The position numbers and the translations under genes are program-made. Below are positions 13,522 through 20,598 of a stretch of DNA of 24,991 nucleotides, piece by piece. Positions within the stretch are counted from its first letter, which is position 1. The number at the start of each line of letters is the position of its first letter. Source of the stretch: Candidatus Dadabacteria bacterium (GTDB lineage: Bacteria; Desulfobacterota_D; UBA1144; Nemesobacterales; UBA2774); the NCBI GenBank assembly GCA_020027805.1, contig JAHKKQ010000030.1, positions 1 to 24,991 on the forward strand, in the 5' to 3' direction. The notes below the pieces were generated by a model. That model saw nothing but the letters and a program-made list of their open reading frames with translations, was not told the origin of the DNA and did not search any database.

Positions 13522-15153
13522 TTACCAGGAAAACGGGAAAAAGAACCCGCCTCCCCCTCCAGTGGATCCTCCGGTCGATCGCTTTATCGATTGGGTTACA
13601 CGGTTCGTGATCTTGCAGGATGACGAGCTCTCCACCCTCGATTGTATGTAAAGTGTCCTTCCCCCGAGACTCCGTGACAGACTGACGTTTAAAGTGGCTT
13701 TCCCGGTCGAATCCGCGACGGCGGAACCGAGTGAGACCGGCGACCTCATGCCAAGGACCTTCCCTCTGCATACGCCGGATGAAATAGTCGTGGTCCCGTT
13801 GGTTCTCGAATAGTAGAACCTGACGATCGACCCTCGCTGAGCGCCTGTAACGGTCAGTGAATTCCTGACCCCGGCCGTTCCCGGGTTAAACTTGGAAAGG
13901 GTGGCGTCTGCTGATGGAAGCGGCGTAGGTGTCGGGGTCGGCGCCGGTGTAGGAACGGGCGTAGGGACAGGTGTGGGTTGAGGTAGTGAGTTTTTATCCA
14001 CGATCTTGAATATCTCTCCGTCCCTGTCGACTATGTACATCTCCCCTTTATCGTCCTCGCCGAAAGATGAGACGTTATTAATTGTCTCCCCGGTGATAGG
14101 CCGAAGCTCCAGACTGCGGTCCGTGAATTGCGAGACCGTGTTCCCGCTCCTGACGAAGGACCATATCTTGCCTGTACAGAAATCGGCGAAGAAATAAGTC
14201 CCGTCCAGGTCCGGTATAGCGGCTCCTCTGTACACATATCCGCCGGTTACGGAGCAATTCCCCCCCGAATGTGTGTAATCGTGGATCGGTATGGTAAGAC
14301 CGGGTGCATTGCACGTACATCCGGAAAGGCCCGTACAGTCTTTTCCTTCCATACACCGCCAGCCGTAGTTCTCACCGCCCTGACTGTTCCCCGGCTGGAA
14401 GCTTATTTCCTCCTTCGCCCCCTGTCCCACGTCCGCGACGTAGAGGTCGCCGTTCAACCTGTCGAAGCTGTACCTCCATGGGTTCCTGAAACCCAGCGCC
14501 CATATCGTGTCGAGGAAATCGGGGTCGTCGTCGAAGGGGTTGTTCGCAGCGGCTGTGAACGTAGTTCCGTTACCGACGTCGATTCTCAGCATCTTTCCCA
14601 GTTCCGTATTCCCGTCCTGAGCCCTGTTGCCCGGGTCAAATGATGACCCTCCGTCCCCGAGGCCGATGTACAGGTAGTCGTCGTTCGGACTGAACGCCAG
14701 CATTCCGCCGTTGTGATTGCTGAAGGGCTGGTCGACCGTCATCATGATCAGCTCGCTGGCCGGGTCGGCTATGTCCGGGTTAGAGGAGACCTTGTAGCGG
14801 GCAACGACTGTATCTCCGGAGTTGTCCGTATAGTTGACGTAGAAAAAACCGTTAGTCGCATAATTCGGGTGAAATGCGAGTCCGAGAAGTCCGCCTTCAC
14901 CGCCGCTTCCGACCTTGGGGTCGATATTTAAAAATGGCGCGGCGAGTACGGTTCCGTTCTTTATTATCTTGATTGACGCCGAGCTTTGTTCGACTATGAA
15001 GAGACGGTTCAAATCACCGGCCGGGGCTGTCAGGTAGAGGGGCTGAGAGAACCCTCCCGCTACTTTAACGGTGGTCAGTTCCGCGCCCTGCGAATTATAT
15101 GCGGAGAAGATCGTGAATACGGAAATTACCAGGAATTTCAGATACGCGCCCAT
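13522..15153 (-). CDS. Secreted PQQ-dependent sugar dehydrogenase (glucose/sorbosone type) with Pro-Thr linker and extra C-terminal domain
   Basis: A signal peptide covers about residues 1-23. Residues 26-385 form a six-bladed GSDH/HHIP-like propeller: DLNRLFIVEQ, GGEGGLLGLAFHPNYATNGFFYVNYTD, SNHNGGMLAF (H147, matching the catalytic His of soluble glucose dehydrogenase), GLGDGGS, ALGFRNPWRYSFD and DVGQGAKEEI. Residues 389-413 are a repetitive Pro/Thr/Val linker. Residues 414-525 form a separate beta-rich domain with two Cys (C462 and C513). The protein ends in a Gly-run plus GFFFPFSW. It would oxidise a sugar in the periplasm or outside the cell, with PQQ as the expected cofactor, but PQQ use is inferred. 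An AGGGGG site precedes the ATG by 9 nt. Transcription passes through a c-di-GMP riboswitch. No pqq genes are in the window. Confidence 0.88.
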   Translation of the reverse strand: MGAYLKFLVISVFTIFSAYNSQGAELTTVKVAGGFSQPLYLTAPAGDLNRLFIVEQSSASIKIIKNGTVLAAPFLNIDPKVGSGGEGGLLGLAFHPNYATNGFFYVNYTDNSGDTVVARYKVSSNPDIADPASELIMMTVDQPFSNHNGGMLAFSPNDDYLYIGLGDGGSSFDPGNRAQDGNTELGKMLRIDVGNGTTFTAAANNPFDDDPDFLDTIWALGFRNPWRYSFDRLNGDLYVADVGQGAKEEISFQPGNSQGGENYGWRCMEGKDCTGLSGCTCNAPGLTIPIHDYTHSGGNCSVTGGYVYRGAAIPDLDGTYFFADFCTGKIWSFVRSGNTVSQFTDRSLELRPITGETINNVSSFGEDDKGEMYIVDRDGEIFKIVDKNSLPQPTPVPTPVPTPAPTPTPTPLPSADATLSKFNPGTAGVRNSLTVTGAQRGSIVRFYYSRTNGTTTISSGVCRGKVLGMRSPVSLGSAVADSTGKATLNVSLSRSLGGRTLYIQSRVESSSSCKITNRVTQSIKRSTGGSTGGGGGFFFPFSW

Positions 15154-15225
15154 GTCATAACACCCCCTGTTTCAGTCCCTTTATCCGAGGGCAAATAAGG
15201 AGCTGCGACGTATCCGCAGATTCGT

Positions 15226-15318
15226 CCCTACTTCGGTAACCAGTCTACCTTAGGCCCTTTCAAGCCCTTAGGTCTCGGGTTTTGCGTCCCACCTTTTCAG
15301 ATGGTTTGCCTTTTCGGG
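15226..15318 (-). ncRNA. Cyclic-di-GMP-I riboswitch (GEMM) controlling the sugar dehydrogenase gene
   Basis: Read on the minus strand, the element has the conserved core GGCAAACC, then a 6-bp stem CCATCT/AGGTGG closed by a GAAA tetraloop, then GGGACGCAAA. The tetraloop-receptor side follows (GACCTAAGGGCTTGAAA, with CCTAAGG). The closing segment is GGTAGACTGGTTACCGAA. Order and spacing agree with the class I c-di-GMP aptamer. It lies between a good promoter (15343-15371) and the dehydrogenase ATG at 15153. Downstream, CTGCG-N7-CGCAG and a second weak hairpin lie near the AGGGGG site without a T-run. Control of translation therefore seems more likely than transcription termination. Confidence 0.9.
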
Positions 15319-15342
15319 TGAGGACCTACTTTGTATATGCAA

Positions 15343-15371
15343 ATAATAGCACCATAATATATCGTAATCAA
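15343..15371 (-). promoter_or_regulatory. Sigma-70 promoter of the riboswitch and sugar dehydrogenase transcript
   Basis: On the minus strand TTGATT (15371-15366) and TATTAT (15348-15343) are 17 bp apart. Transcription would start near 15336, about 20 nt before the riboswitch core. This supports the aptamer call. Confidence 0.6.
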
Positions 15372-15391
15372 CAAAAATTTATTGTGTGTTC

Positions 15392-15405
15392 AGGGACTAG
15401 TCCCT
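15392..15405. promoter_or_regulatory. 14-bp perfect palindrome between the divergent dehydrogenase and reductase genes
   Basis: AGGGACTAGTCCCT is fully self-complementary. It lies 20 bp upstream of the dehydrogenase -35 and just before the candidate promoter of the reductase gene, a natural place for an operator shared by both. No bound protein can be named. Confidence 0.4.
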
Positions 15406-15415
15406 CCGGTTGCCC

Positions 15416-15444
15416 TTGCTGAATTTTCAGTCATATTGTTATAT
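15416..15444 (+). promoter_or_regulatory. Candidate promoter of the AcuI/YhdH-type reductase gene
   Basis: TTGCTG (15416-15421) and TTATAT (15439-15444) are 17 bp apart. Each matches the consensus only in part. The start codon at 15512 is about 68 nt downstream of the -10. Confidence 0.35.
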
Positions 15445-15511
15445 TGACACGTGCGGCGTCGCCCCGGTTGCGTCCCGCCTGTTTATCAAACCATAGAATG
15501 GAGGGATGTTG

Positions 15512-16513
15512 ATGAGCGTCAGGAAGTTCAGAGCACTTGTAGTCGAGGAGACGGGGGAGAATAAATTCGAGAGGTCGATCAAGGACAGGTCTACGGACGA
15601 GCTTCCGGGCGGAGAGGTGCTGGTCCGGGTTCATTACTCTTCGCTTAACTATAAAGACGCCCTTTCCGCGACCGGCAACAAGGGCGTAACGAAGAATTAC
15701 CCCCACACGCCGGGTATCGACGCGTCGGGTGTCGTGGAGGAAAGCTCCGTGGGTGAATTTACGCCCGGGGAAGATGTGCTGGTCACGGGTTACGATCTTG
15801 GCGCCAACACTTCAGGCGGGTACGGGGAATATATACGCGTGCCTGCCGGGTGGGTGGTAAAGCTCCCCGAGGGGCTTTCGTTGAGGGACAGCATGATTTA
15901 CGGTACGGCGGGGTTCACGGCCGCCCTCTCTGTTTACAAAATGGAGGAGCACGGGGTCAATCCGGGGATGGGTGAGGTTCTCGTTACAGGCGCAACTGGC
16001 GGAGTCGGTAGCATTGCCTCGGGCATCCTCGCTAAAGCGGGTTACGACGTCGTCGCCTCCACGGGGAAGGCCGATCAGAAGCAGTTCCTCATCGATCTCG
16101 GCGTGAAGGAAGTGATGAGCAGGGAGGACGCGATCGATAAATCGGGCCGGGCCCTGCTCAAGACCAGGTGGGCGGGGGTGGTGGATACGGTCGGGGGTGA
16201 CATACTCGCCACGGCCATTAAATCCGCGAAGCAGCACGGGGTCGTCACCTGCTGCGGGAACGTGGCTTCCGCGGACCTGCCCGTTAACGTTTACCCCTTC
16301 ATATTGCGAGGGGTCACTCTCGCGGGCATCGATTCCGCGTACTGTCCGATGGACATAAGAAAAAGGGTCTGGGCGAAGATCGCGGACGAATGGAAAATAG
16401 ACAGGCTCGACGTTATCACCACCGAGATCACACTCGCCGAACTGGACAGGAATATAGAGCTGATTCTCCGGGGCGCTCAGAAGGGGCGGGTCGTGGTTAA
16501 CATGATGAAATAG
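15512..16513 (+). CDS. MDR-family NADPH reductase, AcuI/YhdH type (acrylyl-CoA reductase-like)
   Basis: This 333-aa zinc-free medium-chain reductase has the N-terminal GroES-like fold with VRVHYSSLNYKDALSATGNKG and TPGIDASGVVEES. The cofactor-binding loop is VTGATGGVGSIA (about 158-169), followed by STGKADQKQFLIDLGVKEV. The ends GVTLAGIDSAYCP and GAQKGRVVVNM are typical of the YhdH/YhfP/AcuI branch. AcuI reduces acryloyl-CoA to propionyl-CoA with NADPH. Other members reduce quinones or enones, so the substrate is not certain. Two ATGs are in frame. The ggaggg at 15500-15505 touches the first (15506) but lies 6 nt before the second (15512), so 15512 is chosen. Confidence 0.88.
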   Translation: MSVRKFRALVVEETGENKFERSIKDRSTDELPGGEVLVRVHYSSLNYKDALSATGNKGVTKNYPHTPGIDASGVVEESSVGEFTPGEDVLVTGYDLGANTSGGYGEYIRVPAGWVVKLPEGLSLRDSMIYGTAGFTAALSVYKMEEHGVNPGMGEVLVTGATGGVGSIASGILAKAGYDVVASTGKADQKQFLIDLGVKEVMSREDAIDKSGRALLKTRWAGVVDTVGGDILATAIKSAKQHGVVTCCGNVASADLPVNVYPFILRGVTLAGIDSAYCPMDIRKRVWAKIADEWKIDRLDVITTEITLAELDRNIELILRGAQKGRVVVNMMK

Positions 16514-16595
16514 CATTCAGGATTTCTTGATTACGGCCAGCCGCCCTTTGAGTGACTGGCTGCCGGCAAGGCAGGCGTATACATCACCAATGTCG

Positions 16596-16637
16596 GCACC
16601 TAGCATCTGTCTAGTCTCGATATGATATGCTCGGTGC
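16596..16637. repeat. 11-bp imperfect inverted repeat with 20-nt loop
   Basis: GCACCTAGCAT (16596-16606) pairs with ATGCTCGGTGC (16627-16637) with one mismatch. It is about 340 bp upstream of the sigma-54 promoter. No T-run follows, so it is not a standard terminator. Confidence 0.45.
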
Positions 16638-16701
16638 AAGATAAGCCTCTCTCCCTTTCGGTTGGCTCCTCCTTTGGGTCCTTTGTCGATATTGATCTCT
16701 A

Positions 16702-16795
16702 CCGCGGATGAAATTTTTAGCGGAAGGAAAGGCGATCAAAACTTCCTGTATCTTTCATTTTTCCTCCTTCCACCGCGGGAATCTTTTTAGCAGGC
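16702..16795. repeat. Imperfect direct repeat CCGCGG...TTTTTAGCrGG, two copies
   Basis: Copies at 16702-16723 and 16773-16794 share CCGCGG at the front and TTTTTAGC followed by GG or AGG at the end, 71 bp apart. Between them ATGAAA/TTTCAT and GGAAGGA/TCCTTCC can pair. The block may form a structured RNA or be the remnant of a repeat element. Confidence 0.35.
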
Positions 16796-16976
16796 AACCC
16801 TGACCGGCATTGGCGTCTCGTTCCATTGTTATAAAATTCCCTGGATTTTCCGCGCCGCCCGTCGTTTAAACCCAGGTGTTCAATTTTTAGAATACCTTGC
16901 TTAAGTTTTAGGCACTAATCTCCCCGGGACTTTACGTAATCCCCTAAATTCATTGAAAGATAATCGAATTCATAGT

Positions 16977-16992
16977 TGGTATGCTGTTTGCA
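16977..16992 (+). promoter_or_regulatory. Sigma-54 (RpoN) -24/-12 promoter of amtB
   Basis: TGGTATGCTGTTTGCA matches the consensus TGGCACG-N4-TTGCA except at two positions. It has the invariant GG and GC separated by exactly 10 bp. Transcription would start near 17003, giving a leader of about 150 nt. Ammonium transporter genes are classic NtrC/sigma-54 targets, which supports the call. Confidence 0.7.
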
Positions 16993-17033
16993 TTTAGATT
17001 AGTGACGTTAAATGAGGGGAAAGGATGTACGTC

Positions 17034-17103
17034 CCGAGAATATGGGGGATTAAAGAAATGGAACGTTTGGGGCAGTCGGCTTTGGAAAATGACTAATTCT
17101 CGG
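17034..17103. repeat. 8-bp perfect inverted repeat in the amtB leader
   Basis: CCGAGAAT (17034-17041) and ATTCTCGG (17096-17103) are perfectly complementary, 54 nt apart, between the sigma-54 promoter and the amtB start. A long-range leader hairpin is possible. The significance is uncertain. Confidence 0.3.
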
Positions 17104-17155
17104 CGCTGTTCGGTTTCAAATAAATACTTCATGGCTGTACAAAGGAGGATTTAAA

Positions 17156-18386
17156 ATGAGAAAGGTGGGTTTGAAGTTCAATCGGAAAGTTTCGCTGCTG
17201 TCCCTGTTTTTGTTTATGTTGTTTCTATATCTGCCTGATTCATCCTTCGCCCAGGAAGGCCCTGCAATCGACACGGGGGATACGGCATGGATGCTTACGT
17301 CGTCGCTTCTTGTTCTGATGATGACGATTCCCGGACTTTTCCTTTTTTACGGCGGCTTGGTACGTTCCAAGAATGCCCTCGGGACTTTCATGCACAGCTT
17401 CTTCATAACCGCGCTGGTCTCAATTCAGTGGGTGCTTAACCGTAGCTCTTATCACGGGCTCGTTCGCGGAGCGCGCAAAATTCAGCACGTTTATCATCTT
17501 CGTTCTACTCTGGACGACTATCATATACGACCCGCTTGCTCACTGGGTGTGGGGAGGCGGATGGATAGGGGCGATGGGCGCCCTCGATTTCGCGGGCGGG
17601 ACCGTAGTGCACGTAAGCTCCGGTGCAGCGGCGCTCGCAGCGGCGATCATGTTCGGAAAGAGGATCGGATACGGGCGCGAGCCTATGGCCCCTCATTTCC
17701 TGCCTTATAGCGTGATAGGCGCATCCCTTCTCTGGGTAGGCTGGTTCGGGTTTAACGCCGGAAGCGCCGTCGCCGCAAACGGCCTCGCCAGCACGGCCTT
17801 TGTTACCACCAACACTGCAACCGCAGCAGCGGTGCTCGGCTGGGTATTTATCGAATGGATAGTGAGAGGCAAGCCCACGGTACTCGGCGCTGCCTCGGGC
17901 GCGGTCGCGGGACTCGTAGCCATAACGCCGGCTGCAGGATTCGTGACTCCGATGGCTGCAATAGTTATCGGGCTCGGCGGCGGAATCTTCTGCTTCTTCG
18001 CCGTAAACCTGAGACCGAAGCTCGGTTATGACGATTCCCTGGATGTAGTGGGTGTACACGGCGTAGGCGGGACCTGGGGCGCTTTGGCAACAGGATTATT
18101 CGCAACCACCGCGGTTAATTCCGCGGGACGCGACGGGCTCTTTTACGGTAATCCGGAGCAATTGTGGATACAGTTTCTCGCCGTCGCAGCCACATGGGCA
18201 TTCTCTTTCGTGGGTACGATGATAATACTGGTCGTCCTGAAGGCGATCATGGGGTTGAGAGTCTCTCCCGAAAAAGAAGCCGGAGGCCTCGACCTCGGCG
18301 AGCATGGAGAGGAGGCCTATTCGGGATTCCAGATGGCTCACGGCTACGGCACTCCCGAGCACGGTACGAGACTTACGGACGAGTAA
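17156..18386 (+). pseudogene. amtB: Ammonium transporter gene broken by an internal deletion plus frameshift
   Basis: An AAAGGAGG site precedes the ATG. The first frame gives a signal peptide (cut near SSFAQ-EG), then TM1-TM2 text (DTAWMLTSSLLVLMMTIPGLFLFYGGLVRSKNALGTFMHS) up to SIQWVL at about 17437. From about 17438 the match continues only in another frame: TVALITGSFAERAKFS, then HWVWGGGW, GALDFAGGTVVHV (the ion-site Asp at 17586, His at 17610), GWFGFNAGSA, DVVGVHGVGG (His at 18057) and the GLDLGEHGEEAYSG tail. The two halves abut without about 50 residues that E. coli AmtB has here, including the Phe-gate F107 region. The missing length must be 2 modulo 3, roughly 150-180 bp. No full-length transporter can be made from this sequence. 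The rest is well preserved, so the lesion is recent or an assembly error. Confidence 0.85.
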
Positions 18387-18406
18387 TAATTAATACGAAA
18401 ATACCG

Positions 18407-18439
18407 GCGGCGGGATACGATATCCCGCCGCTTTTTTTT
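18407..18439 (+). terminator. Strong rho-independent terminator after amtB
   Basis: GCGGCGGGATA (18407-18417) and TATCCCGCCGC (18421-18431) form an 11-bp perfect stem with a 3-nt CGA loop, followed by eight T residues. It ends the amtB transcript, 21 bp after the stop codon. Confidence 0.92.
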
Positions 18440-18619
18440 GTAAATTCACCCCGGCAGTTACCCATGGTTTCTTATCTCCATGAAAAAATCTGAGAGCGGA
18501 TAGTCCGGACCTGCAATCGTATCCTGATCCCTTGTGCGAGATTCCGGGCATATCGCGTATTACCGCCGGATGGAGTCTCGATCCTTGAATATTAGCCACC
18601 GAGCGCTTAGATTTTAAAC

Positions 18620-19045
18620 ATGATTCGTATTACGCCCCGCATATCCGTTCCCGAGAGCGAAATCACGCTGGAATTCGTCCGTTCTTCCGGACCGGGCGGG
18701 CAGAACGTCAACAAAGTAGCGACGGCGGTGGATCTCAGGTTCGATGCGGCGAATTCCCCGAGCCTCCCTCCCGAAGTGAGGGGCCGGCTGATAAAGATCG
18801 CCGGCAGGAGGGTCACGAGCGAGGGGGTTCTTATAATCGAAGCCCGGAGGTTCAGGACCCAGGATAAGAACCGCGTCGACGCCATAGAGCGACTGACCGT
18901 TTTGATAAGGAAAGCAGCCGTCGAACCCGTTAAAAGGCGTAAGACAATGCCCACGTTTCAATCGAAGGAAGAGAGAATAAAGAGAAAGAAGCGCCGGAGC
19001 CGGGTCAAGGAATTAAGAAAACCCTTGAGCTCCGCCGCGGATTAA
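18620..19045 (+). CDS. arfB: Alternative ribosome-rescue peptidyl-tRNA hydrolase (RF-1 domain)
   Basis: This 141-aa protein has the release-factor catalytic motif SSGPGGQNVNK (GGQ at 26-28). It also has a basic C-terminal tail rich in Lys/Arg (about 105-134), the pairing that defines ArfB/YaeJ rather than full release factors, which carry codon-recognition domains. ArfB enters stalled ribosomes through its tail in the empty mRNA channel and hydrolyses the stuck peptidyl-tRNA. The ATG has no strong Shine-Dalgarno. The 180 bp between the amtB terminator and this gene hold nothing recognised, and no clear promoter was seen. Confidence 0.92.
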   Translation: MIRITPRISVPESEITLEFVRSSGPGGQNVNKVATAVDLRFDAANSPSLPPEVRGRLIKIAGRRVTSEGVLIIEARRFRTQDKNRVDAIERLTVLIRKAAVEPVKRRKTMPTFQSKEERIKRKKRRSRVKELRKPLSSAAD

Positions 19046-19157
19046 TTTTCTCCCGGTTGATTGACTATGGGGGATAGCGGCGAGAAATATTCGATTCACC
19101 CTGCCCCTTCGAACCTTGTCGCAATAGCAGATCAGAATTGATCGTTGTGCGTGAGGC

Positions 19158-19169
19158 AATCCCGGGATT
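19158..19169. promoter_or_regulatory. 12-bp palindrome abutting the promoter of the small zinc-ribbon gene
   Basis: AATCCCGGGATT is a perfect palindrome whose last base is the first base of the -35 hexamer TTGATA. This is a plausible operator position, but no regulator is known. Confidence 0.35.
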
Positions 19170-19196
19170 TGATAAGGCGTGTAATCCCGTTACAAT
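19169..19196 (+). promoter_or_regulatory. Sigma-70 promoter of the small zinc-ribbon gene
   Basis: TTGATA (19169-19174) and TACAAT (19191-19196) are 16 bp apart and both close to consensus. The start codon at 19218 is about 15 nt after the expected transcription start. Confidence 0.55.
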
Positions 19197-19217
19197 AAAC
19201 CCATAACAAGACTCGAT

Positions 19218-19439
19218 ATGAGTACCGGCGATACTGATCAAAAGAAATGCAGATGCGGCTACGAGAGGAGCCACCCGTGGATCGTGCCCAAACCGAGCTA
19301 TTCGATATGGGGATGGATCCTGGTCGGGTTCGGTATAAGTCATCCTCCGGTAGCGGTAAGGTTCGAATGTGACAAGTGCGGCGAGGTATTCGAGACGATT
19401 ACCGGCCGTGATTCACTAAAACACCATATCTACCGCTAA
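19218..19439 (+). CDS. Small hypothetical protein with split CxC / CxxC zinc-ribbon motif
   Basis: This 73-aa protein is not assigned to a named family. C11 and C13 (KKCRCGYERSHP) and C51 and C54 (FECDKCGEVFE) form two Cys pairs like the knuckles of a zinc ribbon. Between them lies a stretch of aromatic and hydrophobic residues (about 28-47, SIWGWILVGFGI), which may be a membrane-touching helix or the ribbon's core strands. It has a near-consensus promoter 22-49 bp upstream, which argues that it is a real gene. The Shine-Dalgarno is weak. A role in metal binding or nucleic-acid contact is only a guess. Confidence 0.65.
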   Translation: MSTGDTDQKKCRCGYERSHPWIVPKPSYSIWGWILVGFGISHPPVAVRFECDKCGEVFETITGRDSLKHHIYR

Positions 19440-19538
19440 ATATCGGGGAATAGTTTCGATGTGCGGGAAATAGTTCCCGCCTCCATAAGAATTAAGCCGT
19501 CGCGTCCGGTATAAGGGTTTATCGCGGAGTGGCATAAT

Positions 19539-20480
19539 ATGATCAGACTGTTGTCCGGCCGGTTTGCATGCCTTGGCTGCTCTCTCGCAGCCGTGGCGGC
19601 TCTTGCGCTGTCCCTGGCGCTTCTTCCCTCGTGCGATTCGGCGTGCGTGACGGTCCCCCAGGGGGAGCTCGAGAAGATCGGGTCTCTCATATTCAGGAAC
19701 GAGTGCGGGGGGAAGACGGAGAACCTGACCGCCTGGAACGAGGGTGAAGAATTCGCTTCGCTGGGTATAGGTCATTTTCTCTGGTACCCGGAGGGGAAAG
19801 AATACCCATTCCACGAATCGTTCCCCTCCCTCTTCGAATTCATCAAATCGAAAGGCGCCGCGGTCCCGGAATGGATGGACGGGCTCGCTTCGTTCGACCT
19901 GCCGTGGCGCTCAAGGAGGGAGTTTTACGACGACTTCGATTCCCCCCGAATGGTATCTCTCAGAAAATTCATGCTCGACACTATAGCGCTTCAGTCCCTG
20001 TTCATAGCGGGGCGGATGGAGAATAGCCTGCCGATGATGCTGGAGTCGGCTCCCGCAGGGTCGAGGGACAATATCAGAAAACAGTTCTACCGTGTCTCGG
20101 GCTCCCCGATGGGTTTTTACGTGCTTGTGGATTATGTAAATTTCAAGGGTGAAGGCACGTCGCCCAGGGAACGGTACAACGGGCAGGGGTGGGGTTTACT
20201 CCAGGTGCTTGATAATATGAAGGGGGACGAGGCGGGACCCGCGGCCCTGAGAGAGTTCGCCCAATCCGCGGTGGAGGTGCTCGAGAGGCGTGTACGGAAT
20301 TCCCCGCCCGAAAGGAACGAGAAAAAATTCCTCCCCGGATGGAAGAACAGGATCAAGACATACGGGCCCGAGAATATCGAATCCTACACCGGGAGCGGCG
20401 TATATGAGCCTGGCGCGCCTCAATCGGCGGACGGACGCGTACTGGGGATATACAGGAAGCTTGTTTGCGGGCTGATGTGA
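19539..20480 (+). CDS. Secreted protein of lysozyme-like type, function unproven
   Basis: This 313-aa protein has an N-terminal hydrophobic signal (about 8-30) ending in LLPSC. C32 could be lipidated, although Pro at -2 makes this a poor lipobox. After it, IGSLIFRNECGGKTENLTAWNEGEEFASLGIGHFLWYP (48-84) has the general look of a lysozyme-type active-site region: E55 followed by an SLGIGHF loop. I infer a cell-wall or polysaccharide-acting enzyme but cannot prove it. Later segments (DLPWRSRREFYDDF, RYNGQGWGLLQVL) have no motif I can name. The GGAG site is about 9 nt before the ATG. It stands between the zinc-ribbon gene and ruvX. Confidence 0.65.
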   Translation: MIRLLSGRFACLGCSLAAVAALALSLALLPSCDSACVTVPQGELEKIGSLIFRNECGGKTENLTAWNEGEEFASLGIGHFLWYPEGKEYPFHESFPSLFEFIKSKGAAVPEWMDGLASFDLPWRSRREFYDDFDSPRMVSLRKFMLDTIALQSLFIAGRMENSLPMMLESAPAGSRDNIRKQFYRVSGSPMGFYVLVDYVNFKGEGTSPRERYNGQGWGLLQVLDNMKGDEAGPAALREFAQSAVEVLERRVRNSPPERNEKKFLPGWKNRIKTYGPENIESYTGSGVYEPGAPQSADGRVLGIYRKLVCGLM

Positions 20481-20487
20481 TATTACG

Positions 20488-20515
20488 GACAGGAGTCTGT
20501 CACTCTCCTTTTATT
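20488..20515 (+). terminator. Weak candidate terminator after the lysozyme-like gene
   Basis: GACAG-GAGT-CTGTC is a 5-bp stem, followed about 8 nt later by TTTTATTT. The stem is short and the T-tract is displaced, so this is a low-confidence call. Confidence 0.3.
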
Positions 20516-20598
20516 TGTTAATCAAACAATACATAATAATCCAGATTCGTAACTAAGCGGCGGTATCGTTACAGTTCTTTGTAATACGCGGACACCAC

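Larger units (their letters stand above)
16514..16976. other. Long non-coding stretch upstream of the amtB promoter
   Basis: No coding frame with family resemblance was seen on either strand. It holds GC-rich inverted repeats just after the reductase stop (GCCAG/CTGGC and CAGCC/GGCTG, without a T-run). It also has an 11-bp imperfect stem at 16596-16637, and two CCGCGG-to-TTTTTAGC blocks at 16702 and 16773. From about 16800 it becomes AT-rich. It may contain the enhancer sites a sigma-54 promoter needs, but no NtrC site of the GCAC-N7-GTGC kind was identified. Confidence 0.5.

Noticed and set aside
16950..17132. 60-codon minus-strand frame in the amtB upstream gap
   Set aside because: It has no family resemblance, covers the sigma-54 promoter and leader of amtB, and has no matching ribosome binding site.
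17505..18059. 184-codon minus-strand frame within amtB
   Set aside because: Low-complexity Arg/Gly/Ala text opposite the well-conserved AmtB C-terminal half. It is a shadow.
17156..18386. Programmed ribosomal frameshift as the explanation for amtB
   Set aside because: There is no slippery heptamer at the switch point, and about 50 conserved residues are missing as well as the frame, so slippage could not restore the protein.
19355..19375. GGTTCGAAT as a tRNA T-loop
   Set aside because: It lies inside the small zinc-ribbon coding frame and no acceptor or anticodon arms can be built around it.
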